Source: Plantactinospora soyae
Lineage (GTDB): Bacteria; Actinomycetota; Actinomycetes; Mycobacteriales; Micromonosporaceae
DNA: 64,000 bases
Direction of reading: 5' to 3'
Assembly (NCBI RefSeq): GCF_014874095.1
Contig: NZ_JADBEB010000001.1
Span: 1,240,001 to 1,304,000, forward strand
Shown here: piece after piece, positions 42,528-50,804 of the stretch
How the letters are laid out: each line of letters starts with the position of its first letter
Position numbering within the stretch: the first letter of the stretch is position 1
The notes under the pieces: model-generated
Told to the model about the DNA's origin: nothing
Databases searched by the model: none
What the model saw: only the letters and a program-made list of their open reading frames with translations
Translations under genes and position numbers: made by a program

Positions 42528-43637
42528 TCAGGCGAGCGGGAGGGTGGCCAGGACGTTCTCCCGGTGCCGGCCGTCGGTGGCGATCAGCCGTACGCCCAGC
42601 TTCGCCGCCACCTGCCCCGGGGTGTACGGGGCGCTGTTCGGCAGGCCGATCCGTACGGTCGTCGTCGCGGTGACCCGCCCCTGGGCGGTACGCCGCAACG
42701 CGTACGCCGTGCAGGTGAAACTGGCCCCCGGTGCGCAGAGGCCGATCAGGGGTACCTGGTCCGCCGCCGAACGTGGGGTGAAACAGGCCTGGCGTACCTC
42801 GCCGACGGACCAGTCCCGCCAGCTCTCCACCGCGTGGTACCGGCTGCCGCTGACCGCGCCCCGGTCGGCGCCGATCGCGACGAACAGCGCGTGGTACAGC
42901 TCCGGCGTGTCCAGCACGGTGCTCGGATATCCGGCGTCGGCGAGATCGCTCCTGAGCCGCTGGGCGGCACTCGCGGCGGCCCGTCGACCACCGGCCGCGC
43001 CACCGCCCCGGGCCAGCGCGGGCCACGGCGCGTCGGCGTACCGGTACCGCAGGGCCAGCCAGTAGACCCGGACCGGTGCCGGACCGACCGGCGCGGCCCA
43101 CCCCACCAGTCGGGCCCCGCTGACCGGATTGTCGGCCCGGTCGAAGGCCTGGTGCAGCACCGAGACCAGCCTCGCCGAGTCGGGCTGCGCGGTCGGGGCG
43201 ATCTGGACGACGACGGTGTACCCGGTGTCGTCGCCGACGGCCGCGACACCGGCCCGGTTCCCCGACCGGTCCGTCTGGGTCTGCACCAGGAGCCGGGGCG
43301 CGAGGCTGTGCACGGCGGTCGGGGCCGGCTGGTCGGAGGTGCCGCGACGGCGCCGCCGGTAGCGGACGAATATCACCGCCCACTGGTAGGCGCACTGCCC
43401 GCCGATCCGGACCGAGGTCGCGGCGAGCAGCAGGGTGGCGAGCAGCAGCACCGCACCCGTCGGCAGGTCGAGCCGGAACCCGGTCGCGAGGACGGCCAGG
43501 GCGGCGAGCTGCCAGATCGCCACCCGGCCGACGCCCACCGGCAGCAGCCAGCCGACCCGGGCGCCGAGGCGGGATGTCCGGGTGAGCCGGCGGGTCGCGT
43601 CGGTGCCGGGTCGGATCGGAACTGCGGTGACTGTCAT
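42528..43637 (-). CDS. eccE: Type VII secretion protein EccE
   Basis: 369 residues from ATG 43637. Two adjacent N-terminal membrane helices (VAIWQLAALAVLATGF and GAVLLLATLLLAATSV) are followed by a soluble domain of about 270 residues. This is the EccE layout, in which the protein sits at the periphery of the ESX membrane complex. Sequence conservation in the family is low, so the call relies on topology, size and position beside eccB. It is divergent from eccB with a 110-nt shared control region. Confidence 0.78.
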   Translation of the reverse strand: MTVTAVPIRPGTDATRRLTRTSRLGARVGWLLPVGVGRVAIWQLAALAVLATGFRLDLPTGAVLLLATLLLAATSVRIGGQCAYQWAVIFVRYRRRRRGTSDQPAPTAVHSLAPRLLVQTQTDRSGNRAGVAAVGDDTGYTVVVQIAPTAQPDSARLVSVLHQAFDRADNPVSGARLVGWAAPVGPAPVRVYWLALRYRYADAPWPALARGGGAAGGRRAAASAAQRLRSDLADAGYPSTVLDTPELYHALFVAIGADRGAVSGSRYHAVESWRDWSVGEVRQACFTPRSAADQVPLIGLCAPGASFTCTAYALRRTAQGRVTATTTVRIGLPNSAPYTPGQVAAKLGVRLIATDGRHRENVLATLPLA

Positions 43638-43697
43638 CGGTGAGCACCGCCAAGCGCACGATGTCGCGGGACAGGACGGAAAGCGACGGACACTCGG

Positions 43698-43703
43698 TAT
43701 TAT
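43698..43703 (+). promoter_or_regulatory. -10-like TATTAT upstream of eccB
   Basis: TATTAT lies 45 nt before the eccB start in the eccE/eccB divergent gap, matching TANNNT well. No convincing -35 is present at the right spacing. Confidence 0.4.
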
Positions 43704-43747
43704 CGCCGTTGCCTGACGTTTCGCCAACAGTGTGTGGGAGTCGTCGA

Positions 43748-45133
43748 GTGTGGACGCAGAAGGATCGGATCCAGGCGTACCAGTTCCTCCGCCGTCGCCT
43801 GGTGTCCGCCCTGGTCTCGGCTGACGCGGATCATCCCGTCTCGCCGTCCAAGCGGCTGCTGCTCGGCACCGCGCTCGGGCTCGCCGTCGCCCTTCTGGTC
43901 TCCGCCGTGTTCGGCATCATCGGGCTGCTCGCACCGACCCGGGCGCAGGCGTGGCGCCAGGGTGGACAGGTGATCGTGGAGAAGGAGACCGGAGCCCGGT
44001 TCGTCCTCGGCGAGGACGACGCGCTGCATCCGGTACTCAACTACGCGTCGGCCCGGCTCCTCGCCGGCGGCGACGGCACCAAGACCGTGACGGTGCCGGC
44101 GAAGGCGCTGCGCGACGTCCCCCGGGGCGCCGGGGTCGGTATCGCGGGTGCGCCGGACTCGCTGCCACCGGCCAACCGCCTGCTCACCGGCCCGTGGACC
44201 AGATGCACCCGACAGTCGCCGGACCGGCCGGCCCGGGACGCGCCGATCTCCTCCGTCCTGCTCGGCCAGCAGCCCGGCGGGGTGGAGTTGCGGCCCGGCC
44301 AGGCCCTGATGGCGCTGCTGCCCTCGGGGGAGCGATTCCTGGTCATCGACGGGCAGCGGCACCGGGTGCCGGACCGGACGGCGGTGGTCGCCCTCGGCTT
44401 CGCCTCGGCCGACACCGTCCAGGTGGCGCCGGCCTGGCTGAACACCCTCGCGGCCGGCCGGGACCTGCGTACCTTCGCGGTCAACGGCACCGGGCGACCC
44501 GGCCCGACGGTCGGCGCGGTCCGCACCAGGGTCGGGCAGGTCCTGACCACCGGCGCGGAGGAGCTCTACCTGGTACGCCCGGACGGGCTCGCCGTGATCA
44601 CCGACACCGAGGCCCGGCTGGTGCTCGGCTCGCCGGAAAGCGCGGCGGCGTACCCGGGCGCGCTGCCCCGGCCGCTGCCGGTCGCCGCGCCCGACGTCGC
44701 CGCCGCGCCCCGTTCCCCGGTCAGGACCGAGGGCTATCCCCGGCGCCGGCCCGAGCCGGTGCCGATCGGGCCGACCACGACGGTGTGCGTGGACGGCACC
44801 CGGATCACCCTCGACGACGGGCTTCCACTGCGCGGCGCGGAGCCGATCACGACGGCGTCGGGCTCGACGGCCGGCGCGGTCGCCACCGAGGTGTACGTCC
44901 CGGGCGGCGCCGGCGCGCTGGTCGCCGAGGAACCGGCGCCGGGAGCGCCATCCGGGACCGTCTACGTGATCACCGACACCGGTACGAAGTACCCGGTCGC
45001 GGGCAACGCGGTGATCTCGTCGCTCGGCTACGGACGGGTACGCCCGCACGGCGTGCCGGCCCCGGTGCTCGCGATGTTCCCGACCGGAGCCACCCTCGAT
45101 CCCGCCGAGGCGCGCAGAACGACGCCGCGCTGA
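43748..45133 (+). CDS. eccB: Type VII secretion protein EccB
   Basis: 461 residues from GTG 43748 (GGGAG 7 nt upstream). It starts WTQKDRIQAYQFLRRRLVSALV, the hallmark EccB N-terminus, then one membrane helix (residues ~37-60, LLLGTALGLAVALLVSAVFG). The large extracytoplasmic repeat domain follows (VLGEDDALHPVLNYASARLL, then VYVITDTGTKYPVAG near the C-terminus). Two cysteines (TRCT and TTVCVDG) may form the conserved disulphide. It is a core part of the ESX membrane channel. The stop overlaps the ATG of the double sensor kinase. Confidence 0.95.
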   Translation: MWTQKDRIQAYQFLRRRLVSALVSADADHPVSPSKRLLLGTALGLAVALLVSAVFGIIGLLAPTRAQAWRQGGQVIVEKETGARFVLGEDDALHPVLNYASARLLAGGDGTKTVTVPAKALRDVPRGAGVGIAGAPDSLPPANRLLTGPWTRCTRQSPDRPARDAPISSVLLGQQPGGVELRPGQALMALLPSGERFLVIDGQRHRVPDRTAVVALGFASADTVQVAPAWLNTLAAGRDLRTFAVNGTGRPGPTVGAVRTRVGQVLTTGAEELYLVRPDGLAVITDTEARLVLGSPESAAAYPGALPRPLPVAAPDVAAAPRSPVRTEGYPRRRPEPVPIGPTTTVCVDGTRITLDDGLPLRGAEPITTASGSTAGAVATEVYVPGGAGALVAEEPAPGAPSGTVYVITDTGTKYPVAGNAVISSLGYGRVRPHGVPAPVLAMFPTGATLDPAEARRTTPR

Positions 45134-47391
45134 TGGGCTCGGTCGAGCGGGGGCTGCTGCGGCAGGGCCTGCGCTACTCGCTGGGACTCCGGCTCGTCGT
45201 GGCCGCCGCCGCGAGCTTCGCGGCGCTGCTGCTGGACACTCCGCGGGAGCCGGTCCCGGCCGCCGCGATGGTGCTGCTGCTCAACGCCTGGAACGTCTAC
45301 TACGCCGTCCGCACCCTGCGTGGTGCCCCCCGCTGGCTGATTCCCGCCGACGTGGCGGTGGTGTGTGCGGTCTGCCTCCTCCAGGTCTGGCCGGCGCCCA
45401 CCGACGTCGGTTCCGGGAGCACGATCTGGGTGTCGGCCGCCGCGGCGATCATCGTGGTGACCTATCCGTGGCAGCTCGGCACCCGGGCGCTCGCCATCGC
45501 GACCGTCGCCGTCATGCTGGCCGACATCGGCGGTGCCGCGATCGCCAATCCGGACGGCTGGCTCGCGGGCCTGGGGTTTGCGTCCATCCCGATCCGGCTG
45601 TGGCTGGTGGCGGAGGTCGCGCTCTCCTGGAGCCTCTACCGCCTGGTACGACGCAGTGCACGCGCCGCCGACCAGCTGGTGGTACGGGGCGAACGGACCC
45701 GGCGGGAGGCCACGATCGCCTCGGCGCGGCGGATGGACGAACGCGAGTACCTGGCCGCGCTGCACGACACGTCCTCGGCCACCCTGCTGATGGTCGGGGC
45801 CGGGGTGGCCGCCGGACGCGAGCGGTGGCTCGCCGAACAGGCGTCCCGGGACCTCGAGGTGCTCAGCGGCCCGGCGGTGGTGTCCCAACGCGAGGTGGAT
45901 CTGGTCGGCATGCTGCGGGAGGTGCTCCGGCACGTGCCGCTGCGGGTGAGCTGGCGGGGCCCGACGGCGGTGCCGATGCGTGCGGTGGACGCGGCGATGC
46001 TGTGCCACGGCACCCGCGAGGCGTTGACCAACGTGGTCCGGCACGCCGAGACCGATGCCGCCGAGGTCGCCGTCTCGGTGGCCGGCGACTCGGCCGGGAC
46101 CGTGGTGGTCGAGGTCGTCGACTCCGGCCGGGGCTTCGCACCCGACCAGGTCTCCGACCACCGCTACGGCGTGGCGCGCTCGATCGTGGAGCGGATGACC
46201 CGGATCGGCGGGCGCGCGACGATCGACAGCAGCCCCGGCCGGGGCACCACCGTACGGATGGAGTGCCCCCGTACCGCACCGGACTCCGGGGACGACGACG
46301 TCGAGATGATCGCCACCCGGTTCCAACGGGGCCTGCTCTGGGCGACCGTGGCGATCAACCTGGTCATCCTGCTCCTGCTCGACCTGCCGAAGCTGCTGGC
46401 GAGCCACGACACGTACCGGTCGGCCACCGCGCAGTACCTGGCGATGGGCGGGTTCGTGCTGCTGACGTTGGTCGTCGCGGCCGGCCTGCTGCGGGGGCGC
46501 GGGATCGGCAGGTGGCGGTGGCCGCTGGTGACCCTGGTGTTCGTACTGTCCGCGATCGCCACCGCCGCGGTGCCGCCGGACCAGCGGCTCGGGTACGCGC
46601 ACTGGTCGGAGGGGAACGCCGGGTGGACGGTCGTGCTCCTGCTGCTCGACACCAGGCCGCTGGTCTTCGTGGGGGTGCTCGCCGGCCACTACCTGATGAC
46701 GTTCGCGCAGACGGTGCTCGGTGGGGACGCCGCGATCACGTTCGCCGCCTCGGTGAACGCGACAGTGCTCGTGCTGGCCTTCCAGCTCGGGGTCGGCATG
46801 ATCGCGATCGTGCTGCGCCAGCTCGCCATCACCTCGGCCCGGGTCGCCCGAGCCGAGGAGGAGGTACGGACCACCGAGGCGGTCGCCGCCCAACTGGCCC
46901 AGGACCGGCGGGAGCGCTACGCCGAACTCGCCGAGACTGCCGTGCCACTGCTGTCCGGCCTGGCCAGTGGCGAGTTGGACCCCGGAGCGGAGTCGGTACG
47001 CCGGTCCTGTGCGATCGAGGCGGCCAAGATGCGCCGGCTGTTCGCGGAGGACGCCACCGTGCCCGATCCGTTGCTGCACGAGCTGCGGGCGTGCATCGAG
47101 TTGGCCGAGCGCAACGGGGTCTCGGTGGCCTTCGCCGAGCTCGGCGACCGGCCGGCCATTCCCACCAAGGTCCGGCGCCGGTTGACCGAGGCCCCGATCT
47201 GGGCCCTGGTCACCGCACGTGGCAAGGTACGACTCACCGTGGTGGGCGCGGACGGAGCGGTGACGGTGAGCGTCGTCGCGGCCTGCCCGCCGAAGGCCGA
47301 CCCGTTCCCGGAGGGGGACGGCGTGCACACGTCGACCACCATGGACGGGGACCGGCTGTGGATCCAGTCGAGTTGGCAGGGGAAGTCATGA
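45133..47391 (+). CDS. Tandem double sensor kinase (first half active-looking, second half pseudokinase)
   Basis: 752 residues in two similar halves. Half one (1-~390): about five membrane helices, then the dimerisation helix with His211 in YLAALHDTSSATLLMV. An ATPase domain follows with N-box GTREALTNVVRHA and glycine boxes VVDSGRGFAP and SSPGRGTTVRM. Half two (~395-752) repeats the plan: membrane helices beginning LLWATVAINLVILLLL, then a helix RRERYAELAETAVPLLSGLA with no His at the equivalent place. Its C-terminal domain lacks N and G boxes. The gene overlaps eccB upstream and the response regulator downstream (ATGA at both), so it is embedded in the secretion operon. Confidence 0.85.
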   Translation: MGSVERGLLRQGLRYSLGLRLVVAAAASFAALLLDTPREPVPAAAMVLLLNAWNVYYAVRTLRGAPRWLIPADVAVVCAVCLLQVWPAPTDVGSGSTIWVSAAAAIIVVTYPWQLGTRALAIATVAVMLADIGGAAIANPDGWLAGLGFASIPIRLWLVAEVALSWSLYRLVRRSARAADQLVVRGERTRREATIASARRMDEREYLAALHDTSSATLLMVGAGVAAGRERWLAEQASRDLEVLSGPAVVSQREVDLVGMLREVLRHVPLRVSWRGPTAVPMRAVDAAMLCHGTREALTNVVRHAETDAAEVAVSVAGDSAGTVVVEVVDSGRGFAPDQVSDHRYGVARSIVERMTRIGGRATIDSSPGRGTTVRMECPRTAPDSGDDDVEMIATRFQRGLLWATVAINLVILLLLDLPKLLASHDTYRSATAQYLAMGGFVLLTLVVAAGLLRGRGIGRWRWPLVTLVFVLSAIATAAVPPDQRLGYAHWSEGNAGWTVVLLLLDTRPLVFVGVLAGHYLMTFAQTVLGGDAAITFAASVNATVLVLAFQLGVGMIAIVLRQLAITSARVARAEEEVRTTEAVAAQLAQDRRERYAELAETAVPLLSGLASGELDPGAESVRRSCAIEAAKMRRLFAEDATVPDPLLHELRACIELAERNGVSVAFAELGDRPAIPTKVRRRLTEAPIWALVTARGKVRLTVVGADGAVTVSVVAACPPKADPFPEGDGVHTSTTMDGDRLWIQSSWQGKS

Positions 47392-48029
47392 TCTCCGTCG
47401 TGGTCGTCGACGATCATCCCGTGGTGATCGCTGGAGTACGGGCCTGGTGTTCTCTCGCCGACCCGCCGATCGAGGTGCTCGACGCCGGCCCGACGGTGGC
47501 CACCGCCTGGCTGCCGCCGGGCAACGGGGCCGACGTCGTGGTCTTCGACCTGCAACTCGACCTGACCGGCCCGGCGTACGGCGACCTCAAGCGGTTGGTG
47601 GACGCGGGTCGCCAGGTGGTGGTCTACAGCATGCGGGCGGACCGGGAGACCGTACTGAACTGCCTCGACATCGGGGCGTTCACCTACCTGACCAAGGCAG
47701 AGGGCGAGGACCACCTGGTCGCCGCCACCCAGGCCGCCGCGCAGAACGTGCCGTACCTGCCGCCGATGCTCTCCGGCGCGTTCGGCACCGACAACCGGCC
47801 GGACCGGCCGAAGCTGTCGCCCCGGGAGACCGAGGTACTGCTCGAATGGTTCCGCAGCGAGTCGAAGGAAATGGTCGCCAAGCGGCTCAACCTGACCGTA
47901 CGCCGGGTCAACGCCTGCCTGGAACGGGCCAGGATCAAGTACGCGAACGTCGGCCGTCCGGCGCCGACCAAGGCCGCACTGGTCGCCCGGGCGATCCAGG
48001 ACGGCCTGGTCCAGGCCGACGAACTCTGA
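47388..48029 (+). CDS. Response regulator, NarL type, in the type VII locus
   Basis: 213 residues, overlapping the kinase stop by 4 nt. The receiver has VVDDHP, the phospho-Asp in VVFDLQLDLTG (without the usual Met-Pro after it) and Lys in YLTKAEGED. The C-terminal DNA-binding part opens LSPRETEVLLEWFRSES and reads KRLNLTVRRVNACLERAR, a somewhat divergent LuxR-type helix-turn-helix. It is presumably phosphorylated by the double kinase and controls secretion genes, as inferred from coupling. Confidence 0.92.
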   Translation: MISVVVVDDHPVVIAGVRAWCSLADPPIEVLDAGPTVATAWLPPGNGADVVVFDLQLDLTGPAYGDLKRLVDAGRQVVVYSMRADRETVLNCLDIGAFTYLTKAEGEDHLVAATQAAAQNVPYLPPMLSGAFGTDNRPDRPKLSPRETEVLLEWFRSESKEMVAKRLNLTVRRVNACLERARIKYANVGRPAPTKAALVARAIQDGLVQADEL

Positions 48030-48187
48030 GCCCGACGAGTTCCCGAGCCACTGGAACCGGCGCCGAACCGACCGCCGGCATGGTGGACGAACAACCATCA
48101 CCGCCGCTCCCGTCCCGCCGATACGGTCGAACCGCCGGGTTCGGACGGGAGGCTCTCTCCCGAACGTGCTGTGGGAAGGGGTGCGGG

Positions 48188-48844
48188 GTGGCTGCTGCGG
48201 GCATCACGGTCGGGGTCGTCGAGGACCATCCGCTCTACCGGGCCGCCGTGGTCGGGCTCCTCGACGCGGCGCCCGATTTCGCGCTCTGCACGGCCGCCGG
48301 ATCCGTGGCCGAGTTCGCCACCACCCGACGGTGTCCGAACTGCGTGGTGCTGCTGGACATGGAACTGCCGGGAGTCCGGGGTGCGGCGGCGGTACGCGCG
48401 GTGACCGGGCTCGGCCACCGGGTACTGGTGCTCTCGGCCCAGGCCGGCCGACCCGAGGTACGCGGTGCGATGGCCGCCGGTGCGGCGGGCTACCTGTCCA
48501 AGCGCGCCGACGGCGACGAGATCCTCCGAGGGCTCCGGCAGGTCGCGGCTGGACACCGCTACGCCTCCGCGACGCTGGCGTCGGTGCTGACCGACGACTG
48601 CGTCGGGCGCACCGCTCAGCCCGAGCTGTCCGACCGGGAGATCGACGTACTGTCCTGGCTGGCCGCCGGGGAGCGGGACGAGGACATCGCCCGGACGCTG
48701 AAGATCAGCGTACGGACCGTGCGGTCCTATCTGGACCGAATCCGGGACAAGACCGGGCTGCGTCGACGGTCCGCGCTCACCCGGTACGCCATCGAGCACG
48801 GGGTCGCCGACTTCAGTACCACCGGCGGCAGACTCTCCGCCTGA
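48188..48844 (+). CDS. Second NarL-type response regulator in the type VII locus
   Basis: 218 residues from GTG 48188 (AAGGGG upstream). The receiver has VVEDHPLYRAAV, phospho-Asp in VVLLDMELPGVRG and Lys in YLSKRADGDE. The LuxR-type helix-turn-helix is LSDREIDVLSWLAAGERDED onward to KISVRTVRSYLDRIRDKTG. It lacks its own kinase; it may be a second target of the double kinase. It lies 158 nt after the first regulator, with a TACGGT -10-like box near 48122, and 15 nt before the mycosin-like gene. Confidence 0.92.
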   Translation: MAAAGITVGVVEDHPLYRAAVVGLLDAAPDFALCTAAGSVAEFATTRRCPNCVVLLDMELPGVRGAAAVRAVTGLGHRVLVLSAQAGRPEVRGAMAAGAAGYLSKRADGDEILRGLRQVAAGHRYASATLASVLTDDCVGRTAQPELSDREIDVLSWLAAGERDEDIARTLKISVRTVRSYLDRIRDKTGLRRRSALTRYAIEHGVADFSTTGGRLSA

Positions 48845-48859
48845 ATCGGGAAGCCGGAC

Positions 48860-50020
48860 ATGACCAGTTCCCGTCGCCCGATCGCCCTGGCGGTCGCGCT
48901 CGGCATGCTTCCGCCGCTGCTCGCCCCCGCCGTACCGGCCGGTGCGGCGGCCCGCTGCGCGACCCCGGCCGGGGTGTACCGGGACGCCGCCGGCTGGGCG
49001 CAGCGGATCACCGACCCGTCCCCGATCTGGCCGCTCAGCGACGGCGCCGGAGAACTGCTCGCGGTGCTCGGCACCGGGGTCGACGCGGACAACGGGCAGT
49101 TCCGCCGGGGACAGGTGGTGGCCGGCTCGGACACCACGGACTGCGACGGGCGAGGCACCTTCGCCGCCGGCATCGTCGCCGCCGCACCGGATCCGGCCAC
49201 CACGTTCAACGGCATGGCGCCGGGTACCCGGATACTCGGCCTCCGCTACACCCAGTCGACCGATGGCGGCGCCAGCACCGACGAGCCCACTCCGAACGCG
49301 CTGGCCGAGGCGATCGACCGGGCCGTGGACGCCCGGGCGGACGTGATCCTGGTGGTCGTACCCACCTCGCGGACCAGCCGGGCGCTGGACTCCTCGGTAC
49401 GCGACGCCGTCGGCCGGGGCGTGGTCGTGGTCTCGCCGGCGGTGGCCGACCGACCGGGCACGTTGTCGTACCCGACCAGCCTGCCCGGGGTGATCGGGGT
49501 CGGCGCGCACAACCAGGCCGGCGCGCCGGTACAGGGCGAGGCCGGCGACCACCTGTGGATCGCGGCGCCGGGCGAGGGGCTGGTCAGCACGGCAGCGGGG
49601 GCACGCGGCGGGATCGGCCAGCGCTGGGGCGTCGACGACCCGACCTACGCCGCCGCGTACGTCGCCGGGGCCGCCGTGCTGATCCACGGGTACCGCCCAG
49701 CGTCGACGCCCGCCCAGATACGGGACCGGCTCGCCGCGACCGCGAACCGGCCGCCGAGCGGGAAGCGTGATCCCCGACTCGGCTGGGGCGTGCTGGACGT
49801 CCGGGCCGCGGTGACCGCCGAACTTCCCGGCCCGACGGCGTCCGGCCGGCCCGCCGAGGTGGCGGCACCGGCGGTGGTGGTGGCTGCCGGTCCGGCGGAT
49901 CCGCCGGCCCGGCAACGCCTGCCGGGGATTCTCGCCCTGCTCGGCCTGCTCGGCGCCGTGCTGTCGGTGCTGACCGTGACCGTGGTCCGGCGCGGTCGGG
50001 CCCGGGGCTGGCGTCCCTGA
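48860..50020 (+). CDS. mycP-like: Mycosin-family (MycP, subtilisin S8) pseudoprotease of the type VII locus
   Basis: 386 residues. Layout as in mycosins: signal peptide (RPIALAVALGMLPPLLAPAV), S8 domain (~30-320), Pro/Ala linker, and a C-terminal membrane helix (LPGILALLGLLGAVLSVLTV) with a basic tail. Every catalytic residue is replaced. The Asp of the usual IDTGV is Gly71 (VLGTGVD). The His of DCDxHGT is Arg98 (DCDGRGTFAAG). The Ser of GTSFxAxYV is Thr262 (DDPTYAAAYVAG). The oxyanion-hole Asn after VVVV is also missing (VVVVSPAVADRPG). The frame is intact and conserved around these sites, so a structural role is likely; mycosins are known to stabilise ESX membrane complexes apart from proteolysis. 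Confidence 0.88.
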   Translation: MTSSRRPIALAVALGMLPPLLAPAVPAGAAARCATPAGVYRDAAGWAQRITDPSPIWPLSDGAGELLAVLGTGVDADNGQFRRGQVVAGSDTTDCDGRGTFAAGIVAAAPDPATTFNGMAPGTRILGLRYTQSTDGGASTDEPTPNALAEAIDRAVDARADVILVVVPTSRTSRALDSSVRDAVGRGVVVVSPAVADRPGTLSYPTSLPGVIGVGAHNQAGAPVQGEAGDHLWIAAPGEGLVSTAAGARGGIGQRWGVDDPTYAAAYVAGAAVLIHGYRPASTPAQIRDRLAATANRPPSGKRDPRLGWGVLDVRAAVTAELPGPTASGRPAEVAAPAVVVAAGPADPPARQRLPGILALLGLLGAVLSVLTVTVVRRGRARGWRP

Positions 50021-50052
50021 CCGGTTCGCCCCGCCGGGAGCGTCCCGGATCG

Positions 50053-50793
50053 TCACGGCGACATTGGGAAGATCCGGTGCTGCGCATCCTCCCGGAGGGC
50101 CGGCGTCAGTTCCGTGAGCCAATCGGCACGGGAACTGAGCAGATAGCCGTAGCGCCAGTCCGGACCCATCGTCATGCCGAGATAGCTGCCCCGGCCCGAG
50201 TACCAGAACTCCGTCTCCGTTCTGGCGAGTTCGAGCAGGTTCGCATCCGTCGGCGGCTTGCCCAGCAGCTCGCGTACGTCCTTGTCGTAGTGGTCGCCGA
50301 TCTGACCGGACTCGAAATTACGCAGCCACATGACCTCTTCGAGCTGGTTCCGGGCGACGGCGGCGACGCTGATCGGGTTCTTCGCCTCGATCTCCTTCAG
50401 TACGGCCAGCGCCTTGTCCCGCTGACCGGGCGGATATTCCACCTGGGCGAGCTGCTGGTTCTGCTCCTGCTGCTTCTTGGTCTTCGCGTCGTCGAAGGCC
50501 CGGGTCCCGGTGCTGGTGGCCTGCATGCCACCGATGATGTTGTCGAGCCGGCCGCCCGCCGCGGTCAACTGCCGGACGCTCTCGGCGATGTTGCCGGCGT
50601 GGCCCGTGGCGGCCGTCTGTGATCCGGGGACCTGCCCGAGCCACTCTGCCGGCACCGAACGGGCCGTCAGGGTCTGGCGGGTCTGGCCGAGCGCGGCGAC
50701 CTGGTTCGGCAGCGCCCTGGCGGCGGCGTCGACCGCGTCGAACTGCACCTGCATCCGCTGCCCGGCGGCAGAGCTTGCCTCGGGAACGTCCAT
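50053..50793 (-). CDS. Type VII locus protein of unknown function
   Basis: 246 residues from ATG 50793 (GGAAGG 6 nt upstream). The N-terminal ~100 residues are helical with a central EWLGQVPGSQTA turn, like a WXG/PPE-type hairpin (Trp-Leu-Gly). Then comes a coiled Gln/Lys-rich stretch (AKTKKQQEQNQQLAQVEYPP) and a C-terminal region with several Trp/Tyr (TEFWYSGRGSYLGM). It is the last gene of the eccC-led minus-strand operon, 12 nt after the PPE-like gene. It could be a substrate or substrate partner. Confidence 0.7.
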   Translation of the reverse strand: MDVPEASSAAGQRMQVQFDAVDAAARALPNQVAALGQTRQTLTARSVPAEWLGQVPGSQTAATGHAGNIAESVRQLTAAGGRLDNIIGGMQATSTGTRAFDDAKTKKQQEQNQQLAQVEYPPGQRDKALAVLKEIEAKNPISVAAVARNQLEEVMWLRNFESGQIGDHYDKDVRELLGKPPTDANLLELARTETEFWYSGRGSYLGMTMGPDWRYGYLLSSRADWLTELTPALREDAQHRIFPMSP

Positions 50794-50804
50794 GACACAC
50801 CTTC

